In this document: positions 16,570 through 24,316 of the stretch, one piece after another
How positions within the stretch are numbered: the first letter of the stretch is position 1
How the letters are laid out: every line of letters starts with the position of its first letter
DNA from: Chloroflexota bacterium
GTDB taxonomy: Bacteria > Chloroflexota > Dehalococcoidia > UBA2979
Length of the DNA: 43,238 nucleotides
Assembly: GCA_016875635.1 (NCBI GenBank)
Contig: VGPD01000014.1
Location: forward strand, 1-43,238
Reading direction: 5' to 3'
The notes under the pieces: generated by a model
The model's database searches: none
What the model was told of the DNA's origin: nothing
What the model saw: the letters and a program-made list of their open reading frames with translations, nothing else
Program-made: the position numbers and the translations under genes

Positions 16570-17565
16570 GTGCTCGACCTCGCACCGCACGCGGTGCAGG
16601 CGTTCGACCCCGCCCATCCGGCGTTCGACCCGCAGCGGCCGCTGCTGGTGTTGCCCGCCCAGTTCGAGGCGGCGCGCCCCGAGGTACGGCGGCGCTATCC
16701 ACCCTCAAAGGCTGCGCGCGTCATGCGCTGCGGGTCAACCGAAACATGCGCTGTCGCGACGCTGCCGTTCGACGCAGAGGCGTGGCTCATGCCCGCCCTG
16801 GCGCCGGAGGAAGACCTGCGCGGCCTCGCAGGACTGCGCGGCGTGATGGAGCGATTGTTCGCGCCGGACGGCTGCCCCTGGGACCGCGAGCAGACGCACG
16901 AGAGCCTGCGCCGCTACCTCCTCGAAGAGACCTACGAACTGGTGGACGCGATCGACCGGGGTGATCCGGACGGGCTGCGCGAGGAGATCGGCGACGTGCT
17001 CGCCCACATGTTCATGCAGACGGCGCTCGCCCAACAGGCCGGGACGTTCACCCTCGAAGACGTGCTGGAATACGCGACCGCGAAATTCGTCCGGCGGCAC
17101 CCCCATGTGTTCGGAGCCGAAGAGGCCGTGTCCATGGAAACGCTCCTCGACCGCTGTGAGGCGATCAAGCGGGGCGAGCGTGCGGCGAAGGGCGAGTCCG
17201 CCGAAACGCCACCGGCCGGGACGCTCGATTCGATCCCCCTCGCGGCCCCCGCGCTCCAGCGCACTCAGTCGGTGATCGGACGGGCAGGGACCGCCGGCCT
17301 CCGGCCAGCGTCCGTCGCGCCCACCGAGGCGGCGCAGGCCGCCCTGGACGCGTCGGACGTCGGCGCGCTGTTGTTCGCCGCGGTACGCCTTGCCCGAGAG
17401 CGTGACGTGGACGCCGAGGAGGCGCTCCGGATGACATCAGAGCGATTCGCCTCGGCGTTCCGCTCGCTGGAGGCGGCCGCCCGGGTGCTGGGTTCGGAGC
17501 CAGTTGCGCTGGAGTCGGGTCAGCACGCGGCGGTGTGGGCTGCGGCGGACCGTTCGCCGCTGTAG
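16570..17565 (+). CDS. mazG: MazG-type nucleoside triphosphate pyrophosphohydrolase with relic N-terminal lobe
   Basis: The 331-residue protein is predicted to hydrolyse NTPs to NMP and pyrophosphate, a pool-cleaning role. The first MazG domain (about residues 88-190) has CPWDREQTHESLRRYLLEE and EEIGDVLAHM, giving the metal-binding acidic residues. A second, weaker MazG-like region follows after a Pro/Ala linker (about 245-310). Residues 1-75 (PFDPQRPLL-type start, YPPSKAARVMRCGSTE) resemble the last lobe of the tetrapyrrole methylase domain fused to MazG in YabN-like proteins; the rest of that domain is absent. GTG 16570 is the first usable start, because the promoter-proximal ATG 16534 in the same frame meets TGA at 16549. 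Confidence 0.82.
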   Translation: MLDLAPHAVQAFDPAHPAFDPQRPLLVLPAQFEAARPEVRRRYPPSKAARVMRCGSTETCAVATLPFDAEAWLMPALAPEEDLRGLAGLRGVMERLFAPDGCPWDREQTHESLRRYLLEETYELVDAIDRGDPDGLREEIGDVLAHMFMQTALAQQAGTFTLEDVLEYATAKFVRRHPHVFGAEEAVSMETLLDRCEAIKRGERAAKGESAETPPAGTLDSIPLAAPALQRTQSVIGRAGTAGLRPASVAPTEAAQAALDASDVGALLFAAVRLARERDVDAEEALRMTSERFASAFRSLEAAARVLGSEPVALESGQHAAVWAAADRSPL

Positions 17566-17591
17566 TTTTTACTGCACCGTGGTGACAGTGT

Positions 17592-17597
17592 TACCAT
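17592..17597 (+). promoter_or_regulatory. Possible -10 element TACCAT
   Basis: TACCAT lies 72 bases before the thioredoxin-like gene, in the 103-base gap after the MazG gene. It fits TAnnnT, but the -35 is poor. The same hexamer lies upstream of the first M16 gene. Confidence 0.3.
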
Positions 17598-17668
17598 CTC
17601 GTCTCCGCAGCATCGATTCAGACCTCGGCACGCCGTGGCACCCGGGTGACGGGTGGGAAGGCAGACTG

Positions 17669-18289
17669 ATGACCGCTACTTCGACGATCACGCGACACGC
17701 GCAGGCCCCGAAGGCCGGCTCCGTGGTGACGCCCGAGCGCTACCAGCAGGGCCTGGACTCGTTCAAGGCGTGGATGGGCGCGATCGAACTGAACAAGGAG
17801 GATTTCCAGCGCCACTACGACGAGTGGCAGCCGGACGCCGGCGACGTCGCGGCCATCAAGGCCGCAGTCGAGAAGCACGGCGTGAAGGCGCTCGTCCTGG
17901 GGGAGGACTGGTGTCCGGACGTGTGGCGCGGGCTCCCGACGATCGCCCGGATCGGGGAGCTCACGGGCATGGAGGTCCGCTACTTCAAGCGCGACGAGAA
18001 CAAGGACATCATGTCCGAGTTCCTGAAGAACGGTGAGTTCGAGTCGATCCCCGTGATCGCGCTCTATGACCGCAACCACAACTACCTGGGCCACTGGATC
18101 GAACGTGCCGACCGGGCCAACGCGGAGATGCCGGCACTCCGGGCCATCCTCGCGGGCGTCGAGCGTGACACGCCGGCGTGGGACGAGGCCCGCAAGAAGT
18201 ACAACACCGCTACCTGGGAATACGCAGAGGGCTGGCGCGACGCTGAGGCCAGCGAGCTCCGCGCCCTGATCGAGGAAGCGCTCGGCTAA
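17669..18289 (+). CDS. Thioredoxin-fold family protein with single-Cys site
   Basis: This 206-residue cytoplasmic protein resembles the Thioredoxin_9-type family. The active-site region reads LVLGEDWCPDVWRGLPTIAR: the usual second Cys of the CxxC motif is Val (CPDV), so a disulfide reductase cycle through a vicinal pair is not possible. IPVIALYDRNHNYLGHWIER provides the cis-Pro strand and beta hairpin of the fold. There is no signal peptide. The start ATG follows GGAAGG with good spacing. A hairpin at 18313-18339 closes the gene. It may act as a thiol-binding or redox-sensing protein; no partner is evident nearby. Confidence 0.8.
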   Translation: MTATSTITRHAQAPKAGSVVTPERYQQGLDSFKAWMGAIELNKEDFQRHYDEWQPDAGDVAAIKAAVEKHGVKALVLGEDWCPDVWRGLPTIARIGELTGMEVRYFKRDENKDIMSEFLKNGEFESIPVIALYDRNHNYLGHWIERADRANAEMPALRAILAGVERDTPAWDEARKKYNTATWEYAEGWRDAEASELRALIEEALG

Positions 18290-18312
18290 CACCCGATCCG
18301 ACCCGCCTCACC

Positions 18313-18339
18313 GAGAGGCCGCCCACCGGGCGGCCTCTC
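18313..18339. terminator. Hairpin between convergent genes (terminator candidate)
   Basis: GAGAGGCCGCCC (18313-18324) and GGGCGGCCTCTC (18328-18339) form a perfect 12-bp stem with a 3-base loop, in the 76-base gap between the thioredoxin-like gene and the opposing zinc-ribbon gene. TCAT follows rather than a T-run. It shares its outer arms with the hairpin at 15711-15737. Confidence 0.7.
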
Positions 18340-18365
18340 TCATATCCAGCGTCATCCGGAGAGAA

Positions 18366-18974
18366 TCAGTCGCGGTCGTCCGATGCCTCGGGCCGGCGGG
18401 TGCGGGCGACCGGACGCGGACGCGGCTCATCCTCACGCGCCACCGGGGGCGGCGAGCGACGGAGCGTCGGACGTTCCCCCTCGGCGTCGCCGCGAGTCCG
18501 GGCGGTCACACGAGGCGCCGCGCAGTACGGGCAGTGCCGCCACTGCACGTGGAGCAGCCGGCCGCACTGCTGGCACGCCTGCTTGAGCGCCGTCGCGCAG
18601 TGCGCGCATACGACGAAGTCCGGCTGTGCCGGACGCCGGCAATTGGGGCAGACGTTCTGGTTGTGGAGCTCGGAGAGGATGACGTTCTCTTCGAGTTGCC
18701 GGTCGTATGAGTCCTGCATCGTCTCGCGTGGACGGAGCACGAGGTAGACGGGCAACCCGGCGATCGGGAACACGACGGCGATCGCCAATCCGATCATCTG
18801 CGTCGTGGGGTCGTCGGTCCGCTGGCGGACATCGCGGTACACCCATGCGACCGAGGCCAGCCAGAGGATGAGAAAGTAGGCGCCAAACAGAAATGCCAGC
18901 AACCGGATCGCCGACGCGAGGTCGCCACCGGGCCAACCCAGCAGGACATCTGTCACAAGACCACCGTGCAGCAT
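18366..18974 (-). CDS. Membrane protein with double zinc ribbon
   Basis: The 202-residue protein has two hydrophobic segments near the N-terminus (about residues 20-45, IRLLAFLFGAYFLILWLASV, and 60-80, IGLAIAVVFPIAGLPVYLVL). Three CxxC knuckles plus a CAHC pair follow (CPNC, CAHC, CQQC, CPYC), a DZANK-like double zinc ribbon facing the cytoplasm. The tail of about 45 residues is Arg/Pro/Glu rich and probably disordered. ATG 18974 is preferred over GTG 18992 because GGAGGA lies about 10 bases upstream. TAGCCT at about 18999-19004 could be its -10. Proteins of this architecture are common in Chloroflexota, but their function is unknown. Confidence 0.75.
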   Translation of the reverse strand: MLHGGLVTDVLLGWPGGDLASAIRLLAFLFGAYFLILWLASVAWVYRDVRQRTDDPTTQMIGLAIAVVFPIAGLPVYLVLRPRETMQDSYDRQLEENVILSELHNQNVCPNCRRPAQPDFVVCAHCATALKQACQQCGRLLHVQWRHCPYCAAPRVTARTRGDAEGERPTLRRSPPPVAREDEPRPRPVARTRRPEASDDRD

Positions 18975-19085
18975 CTGGGGTCCGTCCTCCACCCTCGTCG
19001 CAGGCTACCACGCCACCCGGCGTATGCGTTCGCGGAGCGTGGACGGGAGTGTGGACGGCGGGGCAGGCCGCACGCGGCAGCTGCC

Positions 19086-19100
19086 TACAATCTCATGATG
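19086..19100 (+). promoter_or_regulatory. Leaderless-type promoter and start of pcrA
   Basis: TACAAT (19086-19091), one mismatch from the consensus, is followed by CTC and then ATGATG. The second ATG (19098) lies exactly six bases after the hexamer, matching the other leaderless-type starts; the first ATG (19095) is three bases away. No Shine-Dalgarno is present. Confidence 0.6.
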
Positions 19101-21314
19101 TTCGCATCACACGACCTGTTGAACGAAGCCCAGCGCCGAGCGGTGGAGGCCCCCGGTGGGCCGCTCATGATCCTGGCTGGCCCGGGGTCAGGGAAGACGC
19201 GCGTCATCGCGCACCGTGTCGCCTACCTGGTCGAGGCGCAGCACGTCCCGCCGTGGCGGATCATGGCCGTCACCTTCACCAACAAGGCGGCGAAGGAGAT
19301 GCGCGAACGGGTAGAGGGCCTGCTCGGTGCCGCAGCCTCCGAACTCGTCATGGGGACCTTCCATGCGATCTGCGCACGGATCCTTCGCCGTGACGGCGAG
19401 CCGATCGGGCTGACGCGCGACTTCGTGATCTACGACACGGATGACCAGCTCACCCTCGTACGGGGTATCGAGTCCGAGCTGGACATCGACCCGAAGCGCT
19501 TTCCCCCGCGTGCCATGCTCTCCGCCATCTCGCAGGCGAAGAACGAGCAGCGCGGGCCAGACCAATTCCAGCGACAGGCCGACTCCTACTACGAAGAGAT
19601 CGTCTCGCGGGTGTACACTAAGTACGAGGCGGCCCTCCGCCGCGCGGGCGCCGTCGACTTCGACGACCTCCTCGGACGCACACTTGAGCTCTTCGATGGG
19701 TTTCCGGAGGTCGCCGAGCGGTACGCCGAGCGCTATCTCCACGTGCTGGTGGACGAATTCCAGGACACGAACCTGGTGCAGTTCCGCCTGGCGCGGATCC
19801 TCGCCGGGCGACACCGCAACCTCACAGTGGTTGGCGACCCCGATCAGTCGATCTATTCCTGGCGGGCGGCGGATGTCCGCAACATCCTGAACTTTGAGGA
19901 GGATTTCCCGGACGCGACGGTCGTACTGCTGGAGCAGAACTACCGCTCCACCGGCCACATCCTCCGCGCCGCCCACGCAGTGATCGAGCGGGCCGAAGGC
20001 CGGCCGGAGAAGCGTCTCTGGACGGAGAACCCGGACGGCTCGCGAGTCATCGAATTCGAGGCGGACTACAGCGAAGAGGAAGGCCTGTTCATCGCCTCCG
20101 AGATCAACAAACTGGTGCGCAGCGGGCAGGTGAAACCCGCCGGTGTCGCGGTGATGTACCGCACGAACGCCCAGTCACGCGCCATCGAAGAGGCGTTCCT
20201 CGCGCGGGGTGTCCGTTACCGCGTCGTGGGCGGTACCCGGTTCTATGACCGCGCCGAGGTCCGCGACCTGATCGCCTACCTGCGCCTGATCCACAACGAA
20301 TACGATACGGTTGCCTTCCGGCGCGTCGTGAACGTCCCCACCCGCGGCATCGGCGAAAAGACAGCCACCGAGGTGATCGCAGGCGCCGCGGAACTCGGCC
20401 TCTCGCCGATCGCCGTCGCCCACCGTGCCGCCCGCGGCGGCGATGAATCCAGCGCGATCCCGAAGCTCGCGCTCCGGTCGCGGCAGGCGCTCGCGGTGTT
20501 CCTTGATCTGATGGACGCCGTTGTCCGGGAACGCGAAAACCTCTCCGTGGCCGACCTGCTGGACCGTGTACTCGCCCGCATCGGCTACAAGGAATACCTG
20601 GAGAAGCACGAACGCGACCACGCTGAGACGCGCTGGGAGAACGTGCAGGAGCTCCGGGCCGTGGCCGCCCAGTACGAAGAGGTCGAGCGCGAGGCCTCGC
20701 TGTCGGCGTTCCTGGAAGAGGTCGCGCTGGTCTCGGATATCGACGACCCGGGCGCGGAGCAGCCGGACGCGGTGACGCTGACCACGCTCCACGCCGCGAA
20801 AGGGCTTGAGTACCCCGTCGTGTTCATCGCCGGGATGGAGGAGGGCCTCCTCCCCCACTTCCGAGCGATCGAGGCGATGCCTGACCGCACGCAGATGGAG
20901 GAGGAGCGACGCATCTGCTACGTGGGCATGACCCGCGCAAAGGAACGGCTCTACCTCACACGTGCCCGCCGCCGCTTCATGTACGGCTCCGCCCGCGCGC
21001 ACCCGGCATCTCGCTTCCTCGCTGACATCCCGGACGAGGACGTGACCGCGCCCGGTGGCGAGGCGCGCCGTGGCGACACGATGTCCCCGCGCGGCCTGCG
21101 GGCCGCGGCCGCCGCCCGACGGGAAGAGGAGATGGTGGCGCAGCCCTCGTTCTCCCCGGGCGACCGGGTCCGGCACGGCACCTTCGGCATCGGGGTCGTC
21201 GTGGCATGCGTCGCGACCCCCGGCGACCAGCAGGTCACCGTGGCGTTCCCGGACCAGGGTGTGAAGAAGCTCCTACAGTCGTTTGCGCGGCTGGAACCTA
21301 TCTCCCGCGAATAG
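19098..21314 (+). CDS. pcrA: UvrD/PcrA-type ATP-dependent DNA helicase
   Basis: The 738-residue SF1A helicase unwinds DNA 3'-5' in repair and in clearing recombination intermediates. Walker A is LAGPGSGKTR (about 27-36). VTFTNKAAKEMRERV is motif Ia. DEFQDTNLVQ is Walker B (motif II). VVGDPDQSIYSWRAADVRN is motif III, QNYRSTGHIL motif IV, TLHAAKGLEYPVVFIAGMEEGLLPH motif V region, and ERRICYVGMTRAKERLYL motif VI. The C-terminal SPGDRVRHGTFGIGVV to SFARLEPI stretch is the PcrA/UvrD tudor-like domain that binds RNA polymerase. Length is typical. The start is fixed by the leaderless-type promoter. It ends 2 bases from the opposing M50 gene. Confidence 0.95.
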   Translation: MFASHDLLNEAQRRAVEAPGGPLMILAGPGSGKTRVIAHRVAYLVEAQHVPPWRIMAVTFTNKAAKEMRERVEGLLGAAASELVMGTFHAICARILRRDGEPIGLTRDFVIYDTDDQLTLVRGIESELDIDPKRFPPRAMLSAISQAKNEQRGPDQFQRQADSYYEEIVSRVYTKYEAALRRAGAVDFDDLLGRTLELFDGFPEVAERYAERYLHVLVDEFQDTNLVQFRLARILAGRHRNLTVVGDPDQSIYSWRAADVRNILNFEEDFPDATVVLLEQNYRSTGHILRAAHAVIERAEGRPEKRLWTENPDGSRVIEFEADYSEEEGLFIASEINKLVRSGQVKPAGVAVMYRTNAQSRAIEEAFLARGVRYRVVGGTRFYDRAEVRDLIAYLRLIHNEYDTVAFRRVVNVPTRGIGEKTATEVIAGAAELGLSPIAVAHRAARGGDESSAIPKLALRSRQALAVFLDLMDAVVRERENLSVADLLDRVLARIGYKEYLEKHERDHAETRWENVQELRAVAAQYEEVEREASLSAFLEEVALVSDIDDPGAEQPDAVTLTTLHAAKGLEYPVVFIAGMEEGLLPHFRAIEAMPDRTQMEEERRICYVGMTRAKERLYLTRARRRFMYGSARAHPASRFLADIPDEDVTAPGGEARRGDTMSPRGLRAAAAARREEEMVAQPSFSPGDRVRHGTFGIGVVVACVATPGDQQVTVAFPDQGVKKLLQSFARLEPISRE

Positions 21315-21316
21315 GG

Positions 21317-22435
21317 CTAACGAGGCACCCGGCCGAAGCGCAGCCGCGCCTCTACCTGCTGGAGTACGTCGCCCCGGCCCACGATACCGAGCAGTCGTCC
21401 GTCCTCGATAACCGGCAACTGGTGGAGGTCACGTTCCACCATCAGCCGCATCGCCTCGCTGACGGAGGTAGAGGGCGTCACCGTCACCACGTTCGCCGCA
21501 GCCACCATCACTTCGGAGGACCGGGTCGTGTCCAGACGTTCTTGGGAGACGCGGGCTAGGTCCGTGACGGTGATGATGCCGGAGACCGAGCCGTTGCGGG
21601 AGAGCAGGATGCACCGTTCACCGCGCGCCACCACCCGCGTATCGATAATCGTCGACAGCGGCGTCCCCTCGTCGACAGGCTCGGGCGGACCTTGCATGAC
21701 ATCGCTCACTGTCAGCGGCGCCAGCATCTTGTCGACCAGGACCTGCCCCAACGCCGACTCCGACGCAGTCTTCAGGAAGTAGCCGATCAGGATGTACCAG
21801 GCCCCGGCCAGGCTGATGAACAGAACCCAGAGGACGCCCACGACGATCATCAGCCAGGCGATCCCGGTGCCGAGCGCCGCCGCGATGCGCGTGGCCTTCG
21901 TGAGGTCGCCCGTCTTCGCCCAGGCGGCCGACCGGAATACCCGCCCGCCATCCAGGGGGAAGCCGGGCAGCAGGTTGAAGATCCCGAGCGTCACGTTCGC
22001 AAACCCCAGGTAGACGATCACGCTCCCCGCGTCGCCGCCGGCCACGATCCCGGCGGTCGCCAGTGCGATGCCGAGGACCAGCGAGAGCAGCGGGCCCGCG
22101 ATCGCGACGCGGAACTCCTGTCCCGGCGACTGCATCTCGCCCTCAATATTCGAGACGCCCCCAAAAATGAACAGCGTGATGGAGGGGACCCGCATGCTGT
22201 AGTGCTGAGCGACAAATGCATGCGAAAGCTCGTGCAGCAGGACGGAGGCGAAGAAGAAGAGGGCGCAGCCGATCGCCCAGCCCCATCGCGTCGGGGCGCT
22301 CCAACCGAACTCCTCGCTGAAATAGCCGTTCGCCAGCGACCACGAGAGCAGCGCGACAATGAACGGCCATGACCAGTGGACACGGATCGCGATGCCGCGA
22401 ATTCGGCCCAGTGTCAGGCCCTGGCTCAGGTCCAT
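21317..22435 (-). CDS. M50 site-2-type membrane metalloprotease with two CBS domains
   Basis: The 372-residue multi-spanning protein cleaves substrates within the membrane. Zn ligands and catalytic Glu are in VLLHELSHAF (H68, E69, H72); the third ligand is in NLLPGFPLDGGRV (about 154-166). Around six hydrophobic segments cover residues 20-230. Two CBS domains follow (about 240-305 and 312-370), which in this subfamily (SpoIVFB-like, CBS-containing) may sense adenine nucleotides. ATG 22435 has a GAGGA site 6-7 bases upstream. It is divergent from the SRPBCC gene, with overlapping -10 elements. The substrate is unknown; regulated proteolysis of an anti-sigma or membrane regulator is typical for the family. 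Confidence 0.9.
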   Translation of the reverse strand: MDLSQGLTLGRIRGIAIRVHWSWPFIVALLSWSLANGYFSEEFGWSAPTRWGWAIGCALFFFASVLLHELSHAFVAQHYSMRVPSITLFIFGGVSNIEGEMQSPGQEFRVAIAGPLLSLVLGIALATAGIVAGGDAGSVIVYLGFANVTLGIFNLLPGFPLDGGRVFRSAAWAKTGDLTKATRIAAALGTGIAWLMIVVGVLWVLFISLAGAWYILIGYFLKTASESALGQVLVDKMLAPLTVSDVMQGPPEPVDEGTPLSTIIDTRVVARGERCILLSRNGSVSGIITVTDLARVSQERLDTTRSSEVMVAAANVVTVTPSTSVSEAMRLMVERDLHQLPVIEDGRLLGIVGRGDVLQQVEARLRFGRVPR

Positions 22436-22463
22436 GTGTTTCCTCGGTCCCGGTGTGCCCGAC

Positions 22464-22473
22464 TACGATAGTA
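22464..22473. promoter_or_regulatory. Overlapping divergent -10 elements
   Basis: TACGAT (22464-22469, plus) and TACTAT (22473-22468, minus) overlap by two bases in the 69-base gap between the M50 protease and the SRPBCC gene. Both fit TAnnnT. Each gene has its own Shine-Dalgarno, so these would be leadered transcripts. Confidence 0.45.
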
Positions 22474-22504
22474 ATGCAGTCCTGTCCTGCCCCGAGGAGC
22501 AGAC

Positions 22505-23029
22505 GTGGCCCTCCCCCTCACCCTGCTGGCCGCCCTGATGTTCCTCGCCACGACCCCCGTGGCCGTGGGCCTGTTCCTTCCGCGCCGCCATACGGTGTCG
22601 CGACGGGTGGTGATCCAGCAGCCGCGTGAGGCGATCTGGGCACGCATCACCGACTTCGCCAGCCAGGGGGCCTGGCGCCCGGACGTGAAGCGCCCCCTGA
22701 GGCTCGATGACCTCAACGGCCACGAAGTCTGGCGTGAAGCGGGCGACCTGGCACTGGAGACCGTGGAGTCGACGCCACCGTCGCGGCTCGTCCGCCGTGT
22801 CGTCCCAAACCGGATGTTCAGCGGGACATGGACCGTCACGCTCCAGCAGGCGCCCGGGGGGACGGAGGTCACCGTGTCCGAGGACGGCGAGTTCCACCAT
22901 CCGCTCTTCCGCACGGTCAGCCGCTTCATCATTGGCTACGACCGGAGCGTGACCGGCTACCTGACGAACCTCACGCGGTCATTCGGTGAGACGGCCCCTA
23001 TCGAGGCTCTCGACGACCATCGCCGCTAG
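22505..23029 (+). CDS. SRPBCC-family protein with N-terminal membrane anchor
   Basis: The 174-residue protein begins with a hydrophobic segment (residues about 3-25, LPLTLLAALMFLATTPVAVG) followed by a START/Bet v1-like SRPBCC fold. Typical features are the opening strand HTVSRRVVIQQPREAIWARI and the DFASQGAWRPDVK segment, with later beta strands (GTWTVTLQQAPGGTEVTV). Such folds bind hydrophobic ligands; no ligand can be inferred. GTG 22505 is preceded by GAGGAG. The TAG stop shares CTAG 23026-23029 with the stop of the opposing Asp-box gene. Confidence 0.8.
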   Translation: MALPLTLLAALMFLATTPVAVGLFLPRRHTVSRRVVIQQPREAIWARITDFASQGAWRPDVKRPLRLDDLNGHEVWREAGDLALETVESTPPSRLVRRVVPNRMFSGTWTVTLQQAPGGTEVTVSEDGEFHHPLFRTVSRFIIGYDRSVTGYLTNLTRSFGETAPIEALDDHRR

Positions 23030-24182
23030 TACCGCGACGCCGTCACACTGACGATCGGCGGCAGCGTACCGGGCAACCGCTGCCAGTGGTCACCTCCGTC
23101 GGCTGAGGCATACACCGCGCCGTTCGTCGTGCCCACGTACACGCCACCCTCGTCGTCCGTGTCCATACCCTCGCGATAGACGCTCTGGTAGTCGTCTGGC
23201 CCGGGCAGGCCCTCGGTCAGGCGTGTCCAGGAGGCGCCGCCGTCTCGCGTCCGGTAGACGGCGAACTGGCAGTCGACCACGCGGAAGTTGTCCGCCTCGA
23301 ACGTCAGCGGCACGACGTAGGCAGCGCCGTCGCCGTTTTTCGAAACCCCGATCGGGAACCCATGGAACGAGGGCAGACCCTGAGTGACGTCGTCCCAGTG
23401 GTCGCCGCCGTCGTCCGTGCGGGAAACACCGACATGCGTCTGTGCCCACATCCGCCTCGGGTTCGTCGGGTCAAGGCGCATCTTGTGTATCTCGTTCACC
23501 GCGGCGGGGTCGACGCCGGGCGGCACGGGGAACTCCATGTTGGCGAACTGCGGGTAGTTCACCGCGAACTCTTCCCACATCCGTTTCTGCATCGGGTTCG
23601 TAGGGATCGCCCGGTGCGAGCAGATCGCCCAGGTGCTACCGCCGTCTCGCGTCACATACGTGCCACCGGTTGCGACCGAGATGTACATGCACTGCGGGTC
23701 GGTCGGATGGATCTCAATCGTGTGGAGCGTCGAGACGCCACCACCGGTCTCACCCCAGAACTGACGGAACGGATGGCGGTTGACCTCCTCGACCGGGGCC
23801 CAGGTCTCGCCCCAGTCCGTGCTGCGGAAGAGCCCGGCGGCTGCGTCCCGGCGTAGATCACCCCCGGCTGTGAGGCCAGCGCAGGCCTGACGTTCCACAC
23901 CGATCCCACCGTGACGCCCATATCCGGCGGGAAGGCGAGCCCGGTCGAACGCTGGTCCCAGGTCGACCCCTGGTCGTCGCTCCTGGCAACGTACGGCCCC
24001 CACGCCCAGTGCCCGCCACCCGCGAACAAGCGGGGCATCGGACGGCGCGTGTCGACCGCCATGTGGGAGACGCTCCAACCGGGCATCATCGGCTTCGAGA
24101 CAGCCCACGTCCGGCGCGCTGCGTCCGCCGTGTAAACCCACGCGCCTTTCCGAGTCCCCACCAGCAGACGGATTGAAGCCAT
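23026..24182 (-). pseudogene. Asp-box (BNR) beta-propeller protein, frameshifted
   Basis: Two frames together code for a protein of about 385 residues of the sialidase/YCF48-like beta-propeller type. The first part (MASIRLLVGTRKGAW to YAGTQP, start ATG 24182 with GAGGAGGG upstream) is in one frame; from about 23835-23845 the coding moves to another frame (AGLFRSTDWGETW onwards). One missing base explains this. Six Asp-box-like repeats are visible: SDDQGSTWD, STDWGETWA, TRDGGSTWA, TDDGGDHWD, TRDGGASWT, SADGGDHWQ. There is no signal peptide and no catalytic sialidase set, so a glycosidase role is not supported. The interruption may be a real mutation or a sequence error. Confidence 0.75.
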
Positions 24183-24235
24183 CGGAAGCCCTCCTCGACC
24201 GGCCCGACACAGGGTCAAGGCGTCAGGGAGACGGC

Positions 24236-24241
24236 AGTCTA
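24236..24241 (-). promoter_or_regulatory. Possible -10 element TAGACT
   Basis: On the minus strand TAGACT lies 54 bases before the Asp-box gene start at 24182. It is in the 134-base gap 24183-24316, which otherwise shows no feature I can support. Confidence 0.3.
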
Positions 24242-24316
24242 CCGCACCCTGATCGCGTGTTTAGAACATGGTGACACCGCGACGCGGCGAGGAATCCGAC
24301 GGTCCGTCGGGTCGGG

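Noticed and set aside
23026-24182. Sialidase activity
   Set aside because: Asp boxes mark the propeller fold only; no arginine triad or signal peptide is visible.
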